A stretch of DNA of 64,000 bases from Parabacteroides merdae ATCC 43184 (lineage in GTDB: Bacteria > Bacteroidota > Bacteroidia > Bacteroidales > Tannerellaceae), in the NCBI RefSeq assembly GCF_025151215.1, contig NZ_CP102286.1, positions 1,178,001-1,242,000 on the forward strand, given 5' to 3'. How positions within the stretch are numbered: the first letter of the stretch is position 1; each line of letters begins with the position of its first letter. The notes beneath the pieces were generated by a model. It saw nothing but the letters and a program-made list of their open reading frames with translations. It made no database searches and was not told the origin of the DNA. The position numbers were made by a program, and so were the translations under genes. Of this stretch, positions 8,928-17,684 are shown in pieces.

Positions 8928-9047
8928 CTGTCTCTTTTCCACGCTCGACGCAAGATCGTCAAAGCACTTTTTATACGCCTCCGTGTCTGCCGAGAGAAGA
9001 AGGTATGAGGCATCCTTGTGAAAGGGATTACATTTGTCAAAACATAA

Positions 9048-10916
9048 ATGAAGAAGATGAAAGAGGAGGAAGTTGTCATATCAGTCCTGACCATTCAAGG
9101 TTTGGTACAAAGTGTCGGTTTCCGTCCGTTTATCTATCGGATCGCCAGTGAAATGAATATCTGTGGAGAAGTGGACAACCGGAATAATGGGGTCTGTATC
9201 CGTACGGCCCTTACTCCCGTGCAACGGGAACTCTTCATCGAACGCATACGTCGCGAACATCCGAAGGTGGCTTCCATACATAGGATAACCGTTTCGGAAA
9301 GGATAGAAGTTAGGAATCCATATATGGGTTTTCGTATTACTCCCAGTCGGTCGGAATCGGACGAGGTGACGCAGGTTGCTCCCGATATTGCCGTCTGTCC
9401 CGAATGCTTACGTGACCGGAAGACACAAGCGCAGCGCTTGCAATACCCTTTTGTCAACTGTGCGCATTGCGGACCTCGTTTTTCTATCATCCGTGATCTG
9501 CCTTATGATAGGAGCCGAACAACCATGTCAGCTTTCTCGATGTGTCCGTCCTGCCGAAAAGAATATATAACGGTCAGCGACCGGCGTTTTCATGCTGAGC
9601 CTGTTGCCTGTAACCATTGCGGTCCGTCTTATTACGCCTTATATAATAAGGTAAAGGTAACAGACTATTCGGAACTGCTCAACCTTTCATCCCGTTTGCT
9701 TCGTGAGGGTGAAGTGATTGCCGCGAAAGGGATAGGAGGCTATCACCTGATTTGTGATGCGAGGAGTGAAAAGGCAGTTTCCCGGCTACGGGATATCAAG
9801 CAGCGGGATGGCATGCCTTTTGCCGTACTGTTTCGGGATATAGAGAATATCCGCCGATACGTTTTCTCGAATGGGGTGGAAGAAAAGGCTTTGCTTTCCT
9901 GGCGTCGCCCGATCGTTCTGTTGAAGCAACTCCGGCTGTTGGCTTCGTCCGTCAATCCGGGAATGGAGACATTAGGATGTATGCTTCCTTATATGCCGCT
10001 CCATTCCGATTGGTTTGAACGGTTGGATACACCCGCATTGGTGATGACGAGTGGCAATATCAGCGAATGTCCGATAACCATTACCCCCGAAGAGGCAGAA
10101 AAGCAATTGGCCGGTAAAATACCCCTCTTGCTCCACCATAACCGGGTGGATGACTCTGTGTTACAGGTCTGTGGCGGTCAGTCCTGCTTGATACGTCGTT
10201 CGCGAGGATATGTGCCGGAACCGTTCTTTGCTGACGTTCCGGTTGAAGGAATCTTGGCTTTCAGAGCCGAAAAGGTAAATACGTTTGCTTTAGGGGAGGG
10301 AGAAACGATTCTGCAAAGCCAGTATATCGGTGACCTAAAGAATTGGGAGACCTTTCGATTCTATAAGGAATCACTTGAACGTTTTCAACATCTTTTTCGT
10401 TTCCGGCCATCCCTTTTGGTCTGCGATCTGCACCCTGACTATCTTTCCAGTGCGGGCCGGTTATTCGATGCCGTTTCATCTTTACTGGGCGTCTGCGATG
10501 TCTCCACGCATCAGGCGGAAGCACCTGTTAAGCTGGAACAACTGGCTTCCGATGAATATCAAAGTCGTTATTCTGTTTTAATAGAAAAGGAGTCTATCTC
10601 CATGCGTCCCGTATTGGAAGGAATATTGGAAGATCTGGCAGCCGGAGTTCCGGTAACCTGGTTATCCGCCCGTTTTCATAATACGTTGGCATGGCTTTTG
10701 GTAGAGATGGCGAAACAGTACAGGATGCAGACCGGAACGGACAAAGTCGTGATCTCAGGTGGCTGTTTTCAGAATAAACGTCTGACGGAACAGTTGCAGC
10801 GCATGTTTGCCGAAGCTGGTATCCCGCTGTTCGTACCGGGACATATACCCTGTAATGACGGAGGTGTGGCGGTCGGGCAACTGGCAATAGCGGCTTCCCG
10901 GAAGAGGCAGTTATAG
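9048..10916 (+). CDS. hypF: HypF with in-frame deletion of the carbamoyltransferase core
   Basis: HypF makes thiocarbamate on HypE from carbamoyl phosphate. Recognisable in order are an acylphosphatase domain (GLVQSVGFRPFIYRIA, residues about 14-30), two zinc fingers (CPEC...CAHC and CPSC...CNHC, about 112-192), a YrdC-like domain (KGIGGYHLICDA, VMTSGN, LIRRSRGY) and the last part of the Kae1-like domain (GRLFDAVSSLLG, VVISGGCFQNK, CNDGGVAVGQ). Between DLHPDYLS and SAGRLFDAV the stretch carrying the HHHAH metal site and the DGTGYG loop is missing. The length is 622 residues against roughly 750-780, so about 130-140 are lost without breaking the frame. Almost certainly inactive in cofactor synthesis. 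Confidence 0.88.
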   Translation: MKKMKEEEVVISVLTIQGLVQSVGFRPFIYRIASEMNICGEVDNRNNGVCIRTALTPVQRELFIERIRREHPKVASIHRITVSERIEVRNPYMGFRITPSRSESDEVTQVAPDIAVCPECLRDRKTQAQRLQYPFVNCAHCGPRFSIIRDLPYDRSRTTMSAFSMCPSCRKEYITVSDRRFHAEPVACNHCGPSYYALYNKVKVTDYSELLNLSSRLLREGEVIAAKGIGGYHLICDARSEKAVSRLRDIKQRDGMPFAVLFRDIENIRRYVFSNGVEEKALLSWRRPIVLLKQLRLLASSVNPGMETLGCMLPYMPLHSDWFERLDTPALVMTSGNISECPITITPEEAEKQLAGKIPLLLHHNRVDDSVLQVCGGQSCLIRRSRGYVPEPFFADVPVEGILAFRAEKVNTFALGEGETILQSQYIGDLKNWETFRFYKESLERFQHLFRFRPSLLVCDLHPDYLSSAGRLFDAVSSLLGVCDVSTHQAEAPVKLEQLASDEYQSRYSVLIEKESISMRPVLEGILEDLAAGVPVTWLSARFHNTLAWLLVEMAKQYRMQTGTDKVVISGGCFQNKRLTEQLQRMFAEAGIPLFVPGHIPCNDGGVAVGQLAIAASRKRQL

Positions 10917-10923
10917 TATGAAT

Positions 10924-10976
10924 GCAAAACATATATGTTTTGAAAACGAATCATATATGTTTTGATTGCAAAACAC
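10924..10976. repeat. Triple palindromic repeat upstream of hypA
   Basis: Three related copies occur within 53 bases: GCAAAACATATATGTTTTG, TCATATATGTTTTG and GCAAAACACCTATGTTTTA. Each has an AAAACA...TGTTTT dyad. The layout resembles tandem operator sites in front of hypA, or an unstable hairpin array. Confidence 0.5.
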
Positions 10977-11012
10977 CTATGTTTTAAATGAAGTAGTTAT
11001 ATCGTTAAAGTT

Positions 11013-11354
11013 ATGCATGAATTGTCGATCGCTCAAAGTATCGTTCAGCTATCCGAACAGCAGGCTCGCGAACATCATTCTTCGCAGATAGAAGAAGTGG
11101 AGCTTGAGATAGGGTGTCTTGCCGGAGTATAGCTGCAAACATTGGAGTTTGCGATGGAAAGTGCAGTTAAAGGCACTTTGCTTGAAAAAGCGAAGATAAT
11201 CCGCCGCTATGTAGACGGAGAAGGGCAGTGCTGCGATTGCGAAACGGTCTTTCCTATCGGGAATTTGTTTTCTCCCTGTCCTAATTGTGGTTCTTATTTG
11301 ATAAATATAACAAAAGGGCGGGAACTTCGGATTAAATCAATTGTTATAAAATAA
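11013..11354 (+). pseudogene. hypA: hypA interrupted by one amber codon
   Basis: HypA delivers nickel to [NiFe] hydrogenase together with HypB. The reading begins MHELSIAQSIVQ (the family N-terminus with the nickel ligand His2), reaches a TAG at codon 40 (11130-11132), and continues in the same frame with LQTLEFAMESAVKGTLL and a zinc site made by CCDC and CPNC. The total length of 113 codons plus stop is the normal length for HypA, so only the single nonsense change breaks it. Confidence 0.88.
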
Positions 11355-11368
11355 AAAGACAAACGCTT

Positions 11369-11941
11369 ATGTGTGGAACTTGCGGATGCGGAGAGCATCA
11401 TCATCACGATCACCTTCATGACCATGAATACTGGCACGGACATGAACATCACCACCGTCATCACGGTGAAGGGAAAGTAATAACGCTGGAACAGGATATT
11501 CTCCAGCGCAATAATCTGTTGGCTGAACGTAACAGAGGCTATTTTGAGGCGAAATATATTTTTTGTCTGAATCTGATGAGTTCTCCAGGTTCCGGCAAAA
11601 CGACATTATTGGAAGAAACGATACGCCAGTTGAATTCTGATGCCACTCTCGTTTGTCCTGCCATGTTCGATTTGGGAGAAGCGAAGAAAGTCGTTATCGT
11701 CAGTACCACCGAAGGGGATGACAAGCCGTTGAAATATCCTCATATCTTCTTGGAGGCAGATATCTGTGTGATCAACAAAATCGATTTGGCGCCTTATCTG
11801 GATACGGATGTGGAGACGTTGCGGAATAATGCCTTGAAAGTAAACCACCACTTGCAACTATTCGAAGTGTCTGCGACAAAAGGCACAGGAATGGATGCCT
11901 GGTGTGATTGGTTGGTGAAAGAGTGTGCAAAATGTAAATAA
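11369..11941 (+). CDS. hypB: HypB with in-frame deletion of the GTPase centre
   Basis: HypB is the GTPase that loads nickel. The N-terminal CGxCGCG motif (MCGTCGCG), a histidine-rich tail, the P-loop (SSPGSGKTT, about residues 70-78), TEGDDKPLKYP, and the guanine motif NKID are present. Between TIRQLN and LVCPAMFDLGE about 75 residues are missing relative to the family, including the EGDxxT segment, the NTGGxCHLDA metal-binding loop and the start of IENVGNLVCPA. The remaining 190 codons stay in frame. GTP hydrolysis and metal exchange should be lost. The leader before the ATG shares 17 bases with 32663-32679. Confidence 0.87.
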   Translation: MCGTCGCGEHHHHDHLHDHEYWHGHEHHHRHHGEGKVITLEQDILQRNNLLAERNRGYFEAKYIFCLNLMSSPGSGKTTLLEETIRQLNSDATLVCPAMFDLGEAKKVVIVSTTEGDDKPLKYPHIFLEADICVINKIDLAPYLDTDVETLRNNALKVNHHLQLFEVSATKGTGMDAWCDWLVKECAKCK

Positions 11942-11952
11942 TTTACCCCAGA

Positions 11953-11986
11953 TTTGATAGATAAACGGAGAAATAGACTATATTTG
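11953..11986 (+). promoter_or_regulatory. Promoter of the acyl-CoA synthetase gene
   Basis: TTTG (11953-11956) and TATATTTG (11979-11986) with 22-base spacing fit the Bacteroidetes consensus and predict a leader of about 28 bases to ATG 12021. Confidence 0.7.
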
Positions 11987-12020
11987 TTCCCGTTCATTGA
12001 ATCAATTTAATCAAAATGTC

Positions 12021-14081
12021 ATGATTAACCGAGAATTAATTAATCCTCAGAGCATCGTAGTGGTGGGAGGATCCAATAATGTACATAAACCGGGTGGCCG
12101 TTTGGTTCGCAATCTACTAGACGGGAAGTATAAAGGCGAACTATATGTCGTAAATGCTAAAGAAGACGATGTGCAGGGCCTGAAATCCTATCATTCAGTG
12201 CATGATATCCCAGAGACGGAACTGGCAATCATTTCTATTCCCGGTCCGGCCTGTCCGGAAGCTGTGGATGTGCTTGCCAAACAGAAAAACGTAAAGGCGT
12301 TCATTGTCATTTCGGCTGGTTTCGGAGAGGAAACGCATGAAGGGGCGATTCTGGAAGAACAGATGCTGAAAAGTATTAACGAAGCCGGTGCTTCATTGAT
12401 CGGTCCGAATTGCATCGGTCTGATGAATATGCATTATCATGGTGTTTTTACTCAGCCGATTCCCGAATTTCATGCAGACGGGGTCGATTTTATTTCCAGT
12501 TCTGGCGGTACGGCACTTTTCATTATTGAATCGGCTCTGACAAAAGGACTCCGTTTTTCTTCGGTTTGGTCTGTCGGTAACTCCAAGCAGATCGGAGTGG
12601 AAGAAGTGATCGAATATATGGATCGCAACTTTGACCCGGTCCTTGACTCCAAAATAAAGATGCTCTATATCGAGCAGATCAAAAATCCGGATAAGCTCTT
12701 GTATCATGCTTCTTCCCTGATTCGCAAGGGTTGTCATATCGCAGCTATAAAAGCGGGTAGTACGGATGTCGGTAAGCGTGCCGCATCTTCCCACACAGGA
12801 GCGATTGCCAACTCGGACTCGGCGGTGGAAGCCCTGTTTCGCAAAGCGGGTATTGTGCGTTGTTTCAGCCGTGAAGAATTAACAACCGTTGCCAGTATCT
12901 TTACCTTGAAAGAAGTGAAGGGTAAAAACTGTGCGATTATCACGCATGCCGGAGGTCCGGCAGTAATGTTGGCGGATGCACTGGAAAAGGGACGGCTGAA
13001 CGTTCCTAAGCTGGACGGTCCGCTTGCCGCAGAATTGAAATCCAAACTATATCCGGGAGCTGCTGTCGGCAATCCGATAGATATTATCGGTACAGGTACT
13101 CCCGAACATTTGGCCACCGCTATCGATTTCTGTGAGAACTGTTTCGAAGATATTGACCTGATGATGGTTATCTTTGGCAGTCCGGGTTTGGTAAAATTAT
13201 ACGATACTTATGAAGTGCTTCATAAGAAAATGGAGGAGTGCAAGAAGCCGATTTTTCCGGTATTGCCATCCATCGTAACAGCGGGTCCGGAAGTGAAAAG
13301 TTTCGTGAAGAAAGGTCATGTGAACTTTTCGGATGAAGTGACGTTGGGTACAGCCCTCTCGCGTGTGCTCAACACGCCGAAGCCCATGAGTACGGATATA
13401 CAGTTGTATGGTGTTGACGTGCCCGAAGTTCGCCGTATTATCGACCGGTTGCCGGGCAGCGGTTATTTGAATCCTGAAGAAGTCCGTACTTTGCTGAAAG
13501 CGGCCCAGATACCGTTGGTAGAAGAGTTCACGTCGACTGACCGCGACGAACTGGTCGCTTTCGCCAAGAGAGTTAAGTTCCCGGTTGTAGCCAAGGTAGT
13601 CGGTCCTATACATAAGAGCGATATGGGGGGCGTTGCCTTGAATATCCGAAGTGAGGAGCATCTGATATTCGAATATGAACGGATGATGCGTCTGCCTGAT
13701 GTGACGGCCGTTATGGTACAACCGATGTTGAAAGGGCAGGAGTTGTTCTTAGGAGCTAAGTATGAAGACCGGTTCGGTCATGTCGTGCTTTGCGGTCTGG
13801 GAGGCATTTTTGTCGAAGTGCTGAAAGACGTCTCTTATGGTCTATCACCTCTGTCGTATGACGAAACTTATTCCATGATCCGTTCCCTGCGCGGTTATCC
13901 TATTATAAAGGGAACACGCGGCCAGCGGGGAGTGGATGAACAGCAGTATGCGGATATCATAGTCCGCCTGTCCACATTGCTCCGTTTTGCATCCGAAATC
14001 AAGGAAATGGACATCAATCCTCTTGTTGCGACTGAGCGGGGGTTGTTTGCCGTAGATGCACGTATACGAATTGAGAAGTGA
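12021..14081 (+). CDS. Acetate-CoA ligase (ADP-forming), fused alpha-beta type
   Basis: Converts acyl-CoA, ADP and phosphate to the acid, ATP and CoA, giving substrate-level ATP in fermentation. The domains are in fused order: a CoA-binding Rossmann domain (INPQSIVVVGGSNNVHKPGG, residues about 7-130), a succinyl-CoA ligase-like middle with SHTGAIANSD and GNPIDIIGTG, and an ATP-grasp domain in the last 220 residues (KFPVVAKVVGPIHKSDMGGV, MVQPMLKGQELFLGAKYE, MDINPL). ATG 12021 (MINREL) is chosen; a TTG eight codons upstream lies only four bases after the predicted transcription start. It pairs functionally with ppdK and the hydrogenase in anaerobic energy metabolism. Confidence 0.9.
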   Translation: MINRELINPQSIVVVGGSNNVHKPGGRLVRNLLDGKYKGELYVVNAKEDDVQGLKSYHSVHDIPETELAIISIPGPACPEAVDVLAKQKNVKAFIVISAGFGEETHEGAILEEQMLKSINEAGASLIGPNCIGLMNMHYHGVFTQPIPEFHADGVDFISSSGGTALFIIESALTKGLRFSSVWSVGNSKQIGVEEVIEYMDRNFDPVLDSKIKMLYIEQIKNPDKLLYHASSLIRKGCHIAAIKAGSTDVGKRAASSHTGAIANSDSAVEALFRKAGIVRCFSREELTTVASIFTLKEVKGKNCAIITHAGGPAVMLADALEKGRLNVPKLDGPLAAELKSKLYPGAAVGNPIDIIGTGTPEHLATAIDFCENCFEDIDLMMVIFGSPGLVKLYDTYEVLHKKMEECKKPIFPVLPSIVTAGPEVKSFVKKGHVNFSDEVTLGTALSRVLNTPKPMSTDIQLYGVDVPEVRRIIDRLPGSGYLNPEEVRTLLKAAQIPLVEEFTSTDRDELVAFAKRVKFPVVAKVVGPIHKSDMGGVALNIRSEEHLIFEYERMMRLPDVTAVMVQPMLKGQELFLGAKYEDRFGHVVLCGLGGIFVEVLKDVSYGLSPLSYDETYSMIRSLRGYPIIKGTRGQRGVDEQQYADIIVRLSTLLRFASEIKEMDINPLVATERGLFAVDARIRIEK

Positions 14082-14107
14082 TTGATCTTGGATAAATTTC
14101 TGATACT

Positions 14108-14161
14108 AAATGTCCTGTATTCCGAAAGTCTTATAAAAAACTTTTGGAATACAGGACATTT
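14108..14161 (+). terminator. Terminator hairpin after the acyl-CoA synthetase
   Basis: AAATGTCCTGTATTCC at 14108 pairs with GGAATACAGGACATTT ending at 14161, with further pairing of GAAAG and CTTTT, and is followed by TCTTTT. Confidence 0.9.
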
Positions 14162-14284
14162 CTTTTAGGCTTTAAAAATTCCCGCACGCAAATGTAGTTA
14201 TTTACCGAATATGGATGGTAAAAAATAGTTGTAAAACATCTAAAATTATTTAACCATACATGCGAATGCGATCTTTAAATAGCA

Positions 14285-14292
14285 TATATTTG
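14285..14292 (+). promoter_or_regulatory. -7 box of ppdK
   Basis: TATATTTG followed by GCAGCA, about 57 bases before the ppdK ATG. A clear -33 element was not found. Confidence 0.6.
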
Positions 14293-14348
14293 CAGCATTG
14301 CAATCTGGAGATAGCAAAACTAAAATCTAAAATTAAATACTGTCGAAT

Positions 14349-17069
14349 ATGGAAAGAAAAAGAGTTTACACATTCGGAAATGGAAAAGCCGAAGGTAAAG
14401 CAGATATGAGAAATCTGCTGGGTGGTAAAGGTGCTAACCTTGCCGAAATGAATCTGATTGGTGTTCCGGTTCCTCCGGGTTTTACTATTACCACAGAAGT
14501 ATGTTCCGAATATTATGATTTAGGAAAAGACAAAGTGGTTGAATTGTTGAAATCAGACGTTGAAAAGGCAATCGCCAATATTGAGACGTTGATGAATTCA
14601 AAGTTTGGAGATGTTGCCAATCCGTTGTTGGTATCCGTTCGTTCCGGTGCACGTGCATCTATGCCGGGTATGATGGACACAATCCTGAATTTAGGTTTGA
14701 ACGATGAAGTGGTGGAAGGACTAAGCCGTAAGACGAACAATCCTCGGTTTGCATGGGATTCATATCGCCGTTTCGTACAAATGTACGGAGACGTCGTGTT
14801 GGGTATGAAACCGACCAACAAGGAAGATATCGATCCATTTGAAGCAATTATCGAAGAAGTCAAGGAAGCGAAAGGAGTGAAGCTTGACAATGAACTGGAT
14901 GTGGAGGATCTGAAAGCACTGGTCGCTAAATTCAAAATGGCTGTCAAGGCTCAGACTGGTAAGGATTTCCCGACTTCCGCCTATGAACAACTTTGGGGCG
15001 CCATTTGTGCTGTGTTTGACAGCTGGATGAACGAACGCGCTATCCTCTATCGTAAGATGGAAGGGATTCCTGCCGAATGGGGCACGGCTGTCAGCGTACA
15101 GGCTATGGTGTTCGGCAATATGGGCGATACTTCCGCTACCGGTGTATGTTTCTCTCGTGATGCCGGTAACGGAGAAGACCTCTTCAATGGTGAATACTTG
15201 ATCAACGCACAAGGCGAAGACGTGGTGGCTGGTATCCGTACACCGCAACAGATCACGAAGATTGGTTCGCAGCGTTGGGCGGAACGTGCTGGTATTTCAG
15301 AAGAAGACCGCGTCGCCAAATATCCTTCAATGGAAGAAGCCATGCCGGAAATCTATAGGCAACTGGACGAACTGCAAACAAAGCTGGAAAACCATTATCA
15401 TGATATGCAGGATATGGAATTCACCGTGCAGGAAGGAAAACTGTGGTTCCTGCAAACCCGTAACGGAAAACGTACCGGTGCTGCAATGGTTAAAATCGCA
15501 ATCGACTTGTTGCATCAAGGTATGATTGACGAGAAGACAGCATTGAAACGTATCGAACCGAATAAACTGGATGAACTGCTTCACCCGGTATTCGACAAGG
15601 TGGCCGAGAAACAGGCGAAAGTTTGGGTGAAAGGCTTGCCGGCATCTCCGGGAGCGGCAACAGGGCAGATCGTGTTCTTCGCCGATGATGCGGCAAAATG
15701 GCATGCTGACGGAAAGAAGATCGTAATGGTCCGTATCGAAACATCCCCTGAGGACCTGGCTGGTATGGCTGTTGCTGAAGGTATTCTGACTGCTCGTGGT
15801 GGTATGACTTCGCATGCTGCCGTTGTTGCACGCGGTATGGGTAAATGCTGCGTATCCGGTGCCGGAGCTTTGGAAATCGATTATAAGAATAAGACCGTAG
15901 AAGTCGATGGTATTAAGCTGAAAGAAGGCGACTATATTTCTATAAACGGTACGACCGGTACGGTTTATGTCGGAAAGGTAGAGACGAAGGCTGCCGAACT
16001 GTCCGGTGATTTTGCCGAATTGATGACTTTGGCAGATAAATATACGAAGTTACAGGTTCGCACGAATGCCGATACTCCGCACGATGCTACGATCGCACGC
16101 AATTTCGGTGCTGTAGGTATTGGTTTGTGCCGCACGGAACATATGTTCTTCGAAGGTGAAAAAATCAAAGCCATGCGTGAAATGATCCTGGCGGAAGATG
16201 CGGAAGGGCGTAAGAATGCACTGGCAAAGATCCTGCCTTACCAGAAGGAGGACTTCAAAGGTATTTTCAAGGCAATGGCAGGTTGTCCGGTAACCGTGCG
16301 TCTGCTCGATCCTCCTTTGCATGAATTCGTTCCTCATGATCTGAAAGGTCAGGAAGAAATGGCTGAAGCAATGGGCGTATCGGTAAAAGAGATCCAGAAA
16401 CGAGTTGAATCATTATGTGAACATAACCCGATGTTAGGACATCGGGGTTGCCGTTTGGGTAATACATATCCCGAAATCACAGAAATGCAGACACGTGCCA
16501 TTTTGGGAGCCGCTCTTGAACTGAAGAAGGAAGGTATTGAAGCTAAACCTGAAATCATGGTTCCGCTGACGGGTATCTTATACGAATTCAAGGAACAAGA
16601 AAAAGTGATCCGTAAAGCTGCCGCACAGTTGTTTGAAGAAATGGGAGACAGCATCGACTTCAAGGTCGGTACGATGATCGAAATTCCGCGTGCGGCATTG
16701 ACTGCCGACCGTATTGCTTCTTCTGCCGAGTTCTTCTCGTTCGGTACAAACGACTTGACACAGATGACCTTCGGTTACTCTCGCGACGATATCGCTTCCT
16801 TCCTGCCTGTTTATTTGGAAAAGAAGATTCTGAAAGTCGATCCGTTCCAAGTTCTCGATCAGAATGGAGTGGGACAGTTGGTGCGTATGGCTACAGAAAA
16901 GGGACGTGCTATCCGCCCGGATCTGAAATGTGGTATCTGTGGCGAACATGGCGGTGAACCTTCTTCTGTGAAGTTCTGCCACAAAGTAGGACTGAACTAT
17001 GTATCCTGTTCACCCTTCCGCGTTCCAATTGCACGTATCGCAGCGGCGCAGGCTGCTATAGAAGACTGA
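14349..17069 (+). CDS. ppdK: Pyruvate, phosphate dikinase
   Basis: Interconverts PEP, AMP and pyrophosphate with pyruvate, ATP and phosphate, a common glycolytic step in anaerobes. The 906 residues show the nucleotide-binding domain (LLGGKGANLAEM near residue 24, SVRSGARASMPGMMDTILNLG near 98), the phosphohistidine domain (LTARGGMTSHAAVVARGMGK, His about residue 490) and the PEP-binding barrel (LCRTEHMFF, MVPLTG, FSFGTNDLTQMTFGYSRDD, CGICGEHGG with the catalytic Cys). It is complete, with a good start and its own promoter, and is not disrupted, unlike many accessory genes nearby. Confidence 0.97.
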   Translation: MERKRVYTFGNGKAEGKADMRNLLGGKGANLAEMNLIGVPVPPGFTITTEVCSEYYDLGKDKVVELLKSDVEKAIANIETLMNSKFGDVANPLLVSVRSGARASMPGMMDTILNLGLNDEVVEGLSRKTNNPRFAWDSYRRFVQMYGDVVLGMKPTNKEDIDPFEAIIEEVKEAKGVKLDNELDVEDLKALVAKFKMAVKAQTGKDFPTSAYEQLWGAICAVFDSWMNERAILYRKMEGIPAEWGTAVSVQAMVFGNMGDTSATGVCFSRDAGNGEDLFNGEYLINAQGEDVVAGIRTPQQITKIGSQRWAERAGISEEDRVAKYPSMEEAMPEIYRQLDELQTKLENHYHDMQDMEFTVQEGKLWFLQTRNGKRTGAAMVKIAIDLLHQGMIDEKTALKRIEPNKLDELLHPVFDKVAEKQAKVWVKGLPASPGAATGQIVFFADDAAKWHADGKKIVMVRIETSPEDLAGMAVAEGILTARGGMTSHAAVVARGMGKCCVSGAGALEIDYKNKTVEVDGIKLKEGDYISINGTTGTVYVGKVETKAAELSGDFAELMTLADKYTKLQVRTNADTPHDATIARNFGAVGIGLCRTEHMFFEGEKIKAMREMILAEDAEGRKNALAKILPYQKEDFKGIFKAMAGCPVTVRLLDPPLHEFVPHDLKGQEEMAEAMGVSVKEIQKRVESLCEHNPMLGHRGCRLGNTYPEITEMQTRAILGAALELKKEGIEAKPEIMVPLTGILYEFKEQEKVIRKAAAQLFEEMGDSIDFKVGTMIEIPRAALTADRIASSAEFFSFGTNDLTQMTFGYSRDDIASFLPVYLEKKILKVDPFQVLDQNGVGQLVRMATEKGRAIRPDLKCGICGEHGGEPSSVKFCHKVGLNYVSCSPFRVPIARIAAAQAAIED

Positions 17070-17132
17070 TCCGGTTATGAATGTTCGATTTCATAATAGT
17101 GAAATTGGAGTTCCATGACTATGAAAATAAAG

Positions 17133-17170
17133 TTCCATGCCTGTGAAACAAAAGTTTCATGGGTATGGAA
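17133..17170 (+). terminator. Hairpin downstream of ppdK
   Basis: TTCCATGCCTGTGAAAC and GTTTCATGGGTATGGAA pair around an AAAA loop and are followed by TTCTTATTTT. A partial direct copy of the left arm (TTCCATGACTATGAAA) precedes it at 17111. Confidence 0.7.
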
Positions 17171-17248
17171 TTCTTATTTTATCGTAGTATCCGATGATTT
17201 TCGAGAATAATTTATGAAAAAAAGTACCGAAGAAATCACAAAATAATG

Positions 17249-17256
17249 TACATTTG
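17249..17256 (+). promoter_or_regulatory. -7 box of the LytTR/FHA cluster
   Basis: TACATTTG lies 35 bases before the LytTR gene. It would drive the first two overlapping genes and perhaps the whole cluster. Confidence 0.5.
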
Positions 17257-17291
17257 TTTTTTGATGATGAACGAATAAACAATATCTACGT

Positions 17292-17684
17292 ATGGAGCGA
17301 TATTTAATAATTAAGACGAGAGATGAATTATTGCGTATCAAAATAGGGCAGATCCTCTATTTTGAAGCAGATAGAAATTACACTAAACTACTTTTATCTA
17401 ACGGAATTCAATTCACATTTGCAATCAACATAGGAAAAATTGAAGAAATATTGGAGAAACAAGTCGCAGGTTGTAACACAATCCTGATGCGTGTAGGTAA
17501 AAGCCATATCATTAATAAAAATCACATCTTGCAGATAAATTTACCCAAGCAGAAGCTATTATTGCTAACGCAGGATGGAAAACCGAGGGAGTTGGTGATA
17601 TCCAAGGATCCCTTGAAGGTATTGAAAGATACGCTCGAAAAGGAAATGGGAAAACCTGAAGAACCAAAAGTTGTTACAGAATGA
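17292..17684 (+). CDS. LytTR-domain DNA-binding protein
   Basis: 130 residues that are essentially a single LytTR domain: TRDELLRIKIGQILYFEADRN, YTKLLLSNG, INIGKIEEIL, MRVGKSHIINKNHI and a C-terminal strand. There is no receiver domain, so it is a stand-alone regulator that may respond to a partner. The stop overlaps the next ATG by four bases (ATGA), coupling it to the FHA protein. In this cluster it is the likely transcriptional output. Confidence 0.85.
   Translation: MERYLIIKTRDELLRIKIGQILYFEADRNYTKLLLSNGIQFTFAINIGKIEEILEKQVAGCNTILMRVGKSHIINKNHILQINLPKQKLLLLTQDGKPRELVISKDPLKVLKDTLEKEMGKPEEPKVVTE

Noticed and set aside
9029..9036. TACATTTG just upstream of hypF as its promoter
   Set aside because: It would leave a leader of only about five bases and has no -33 element. 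It may be chance in AT-rich DNA.
13197..13721. Antisense ORF inside the acyl-CoA synthetase gene
   Set aside because: Shadow of a conserved ATP-grasp coding region.
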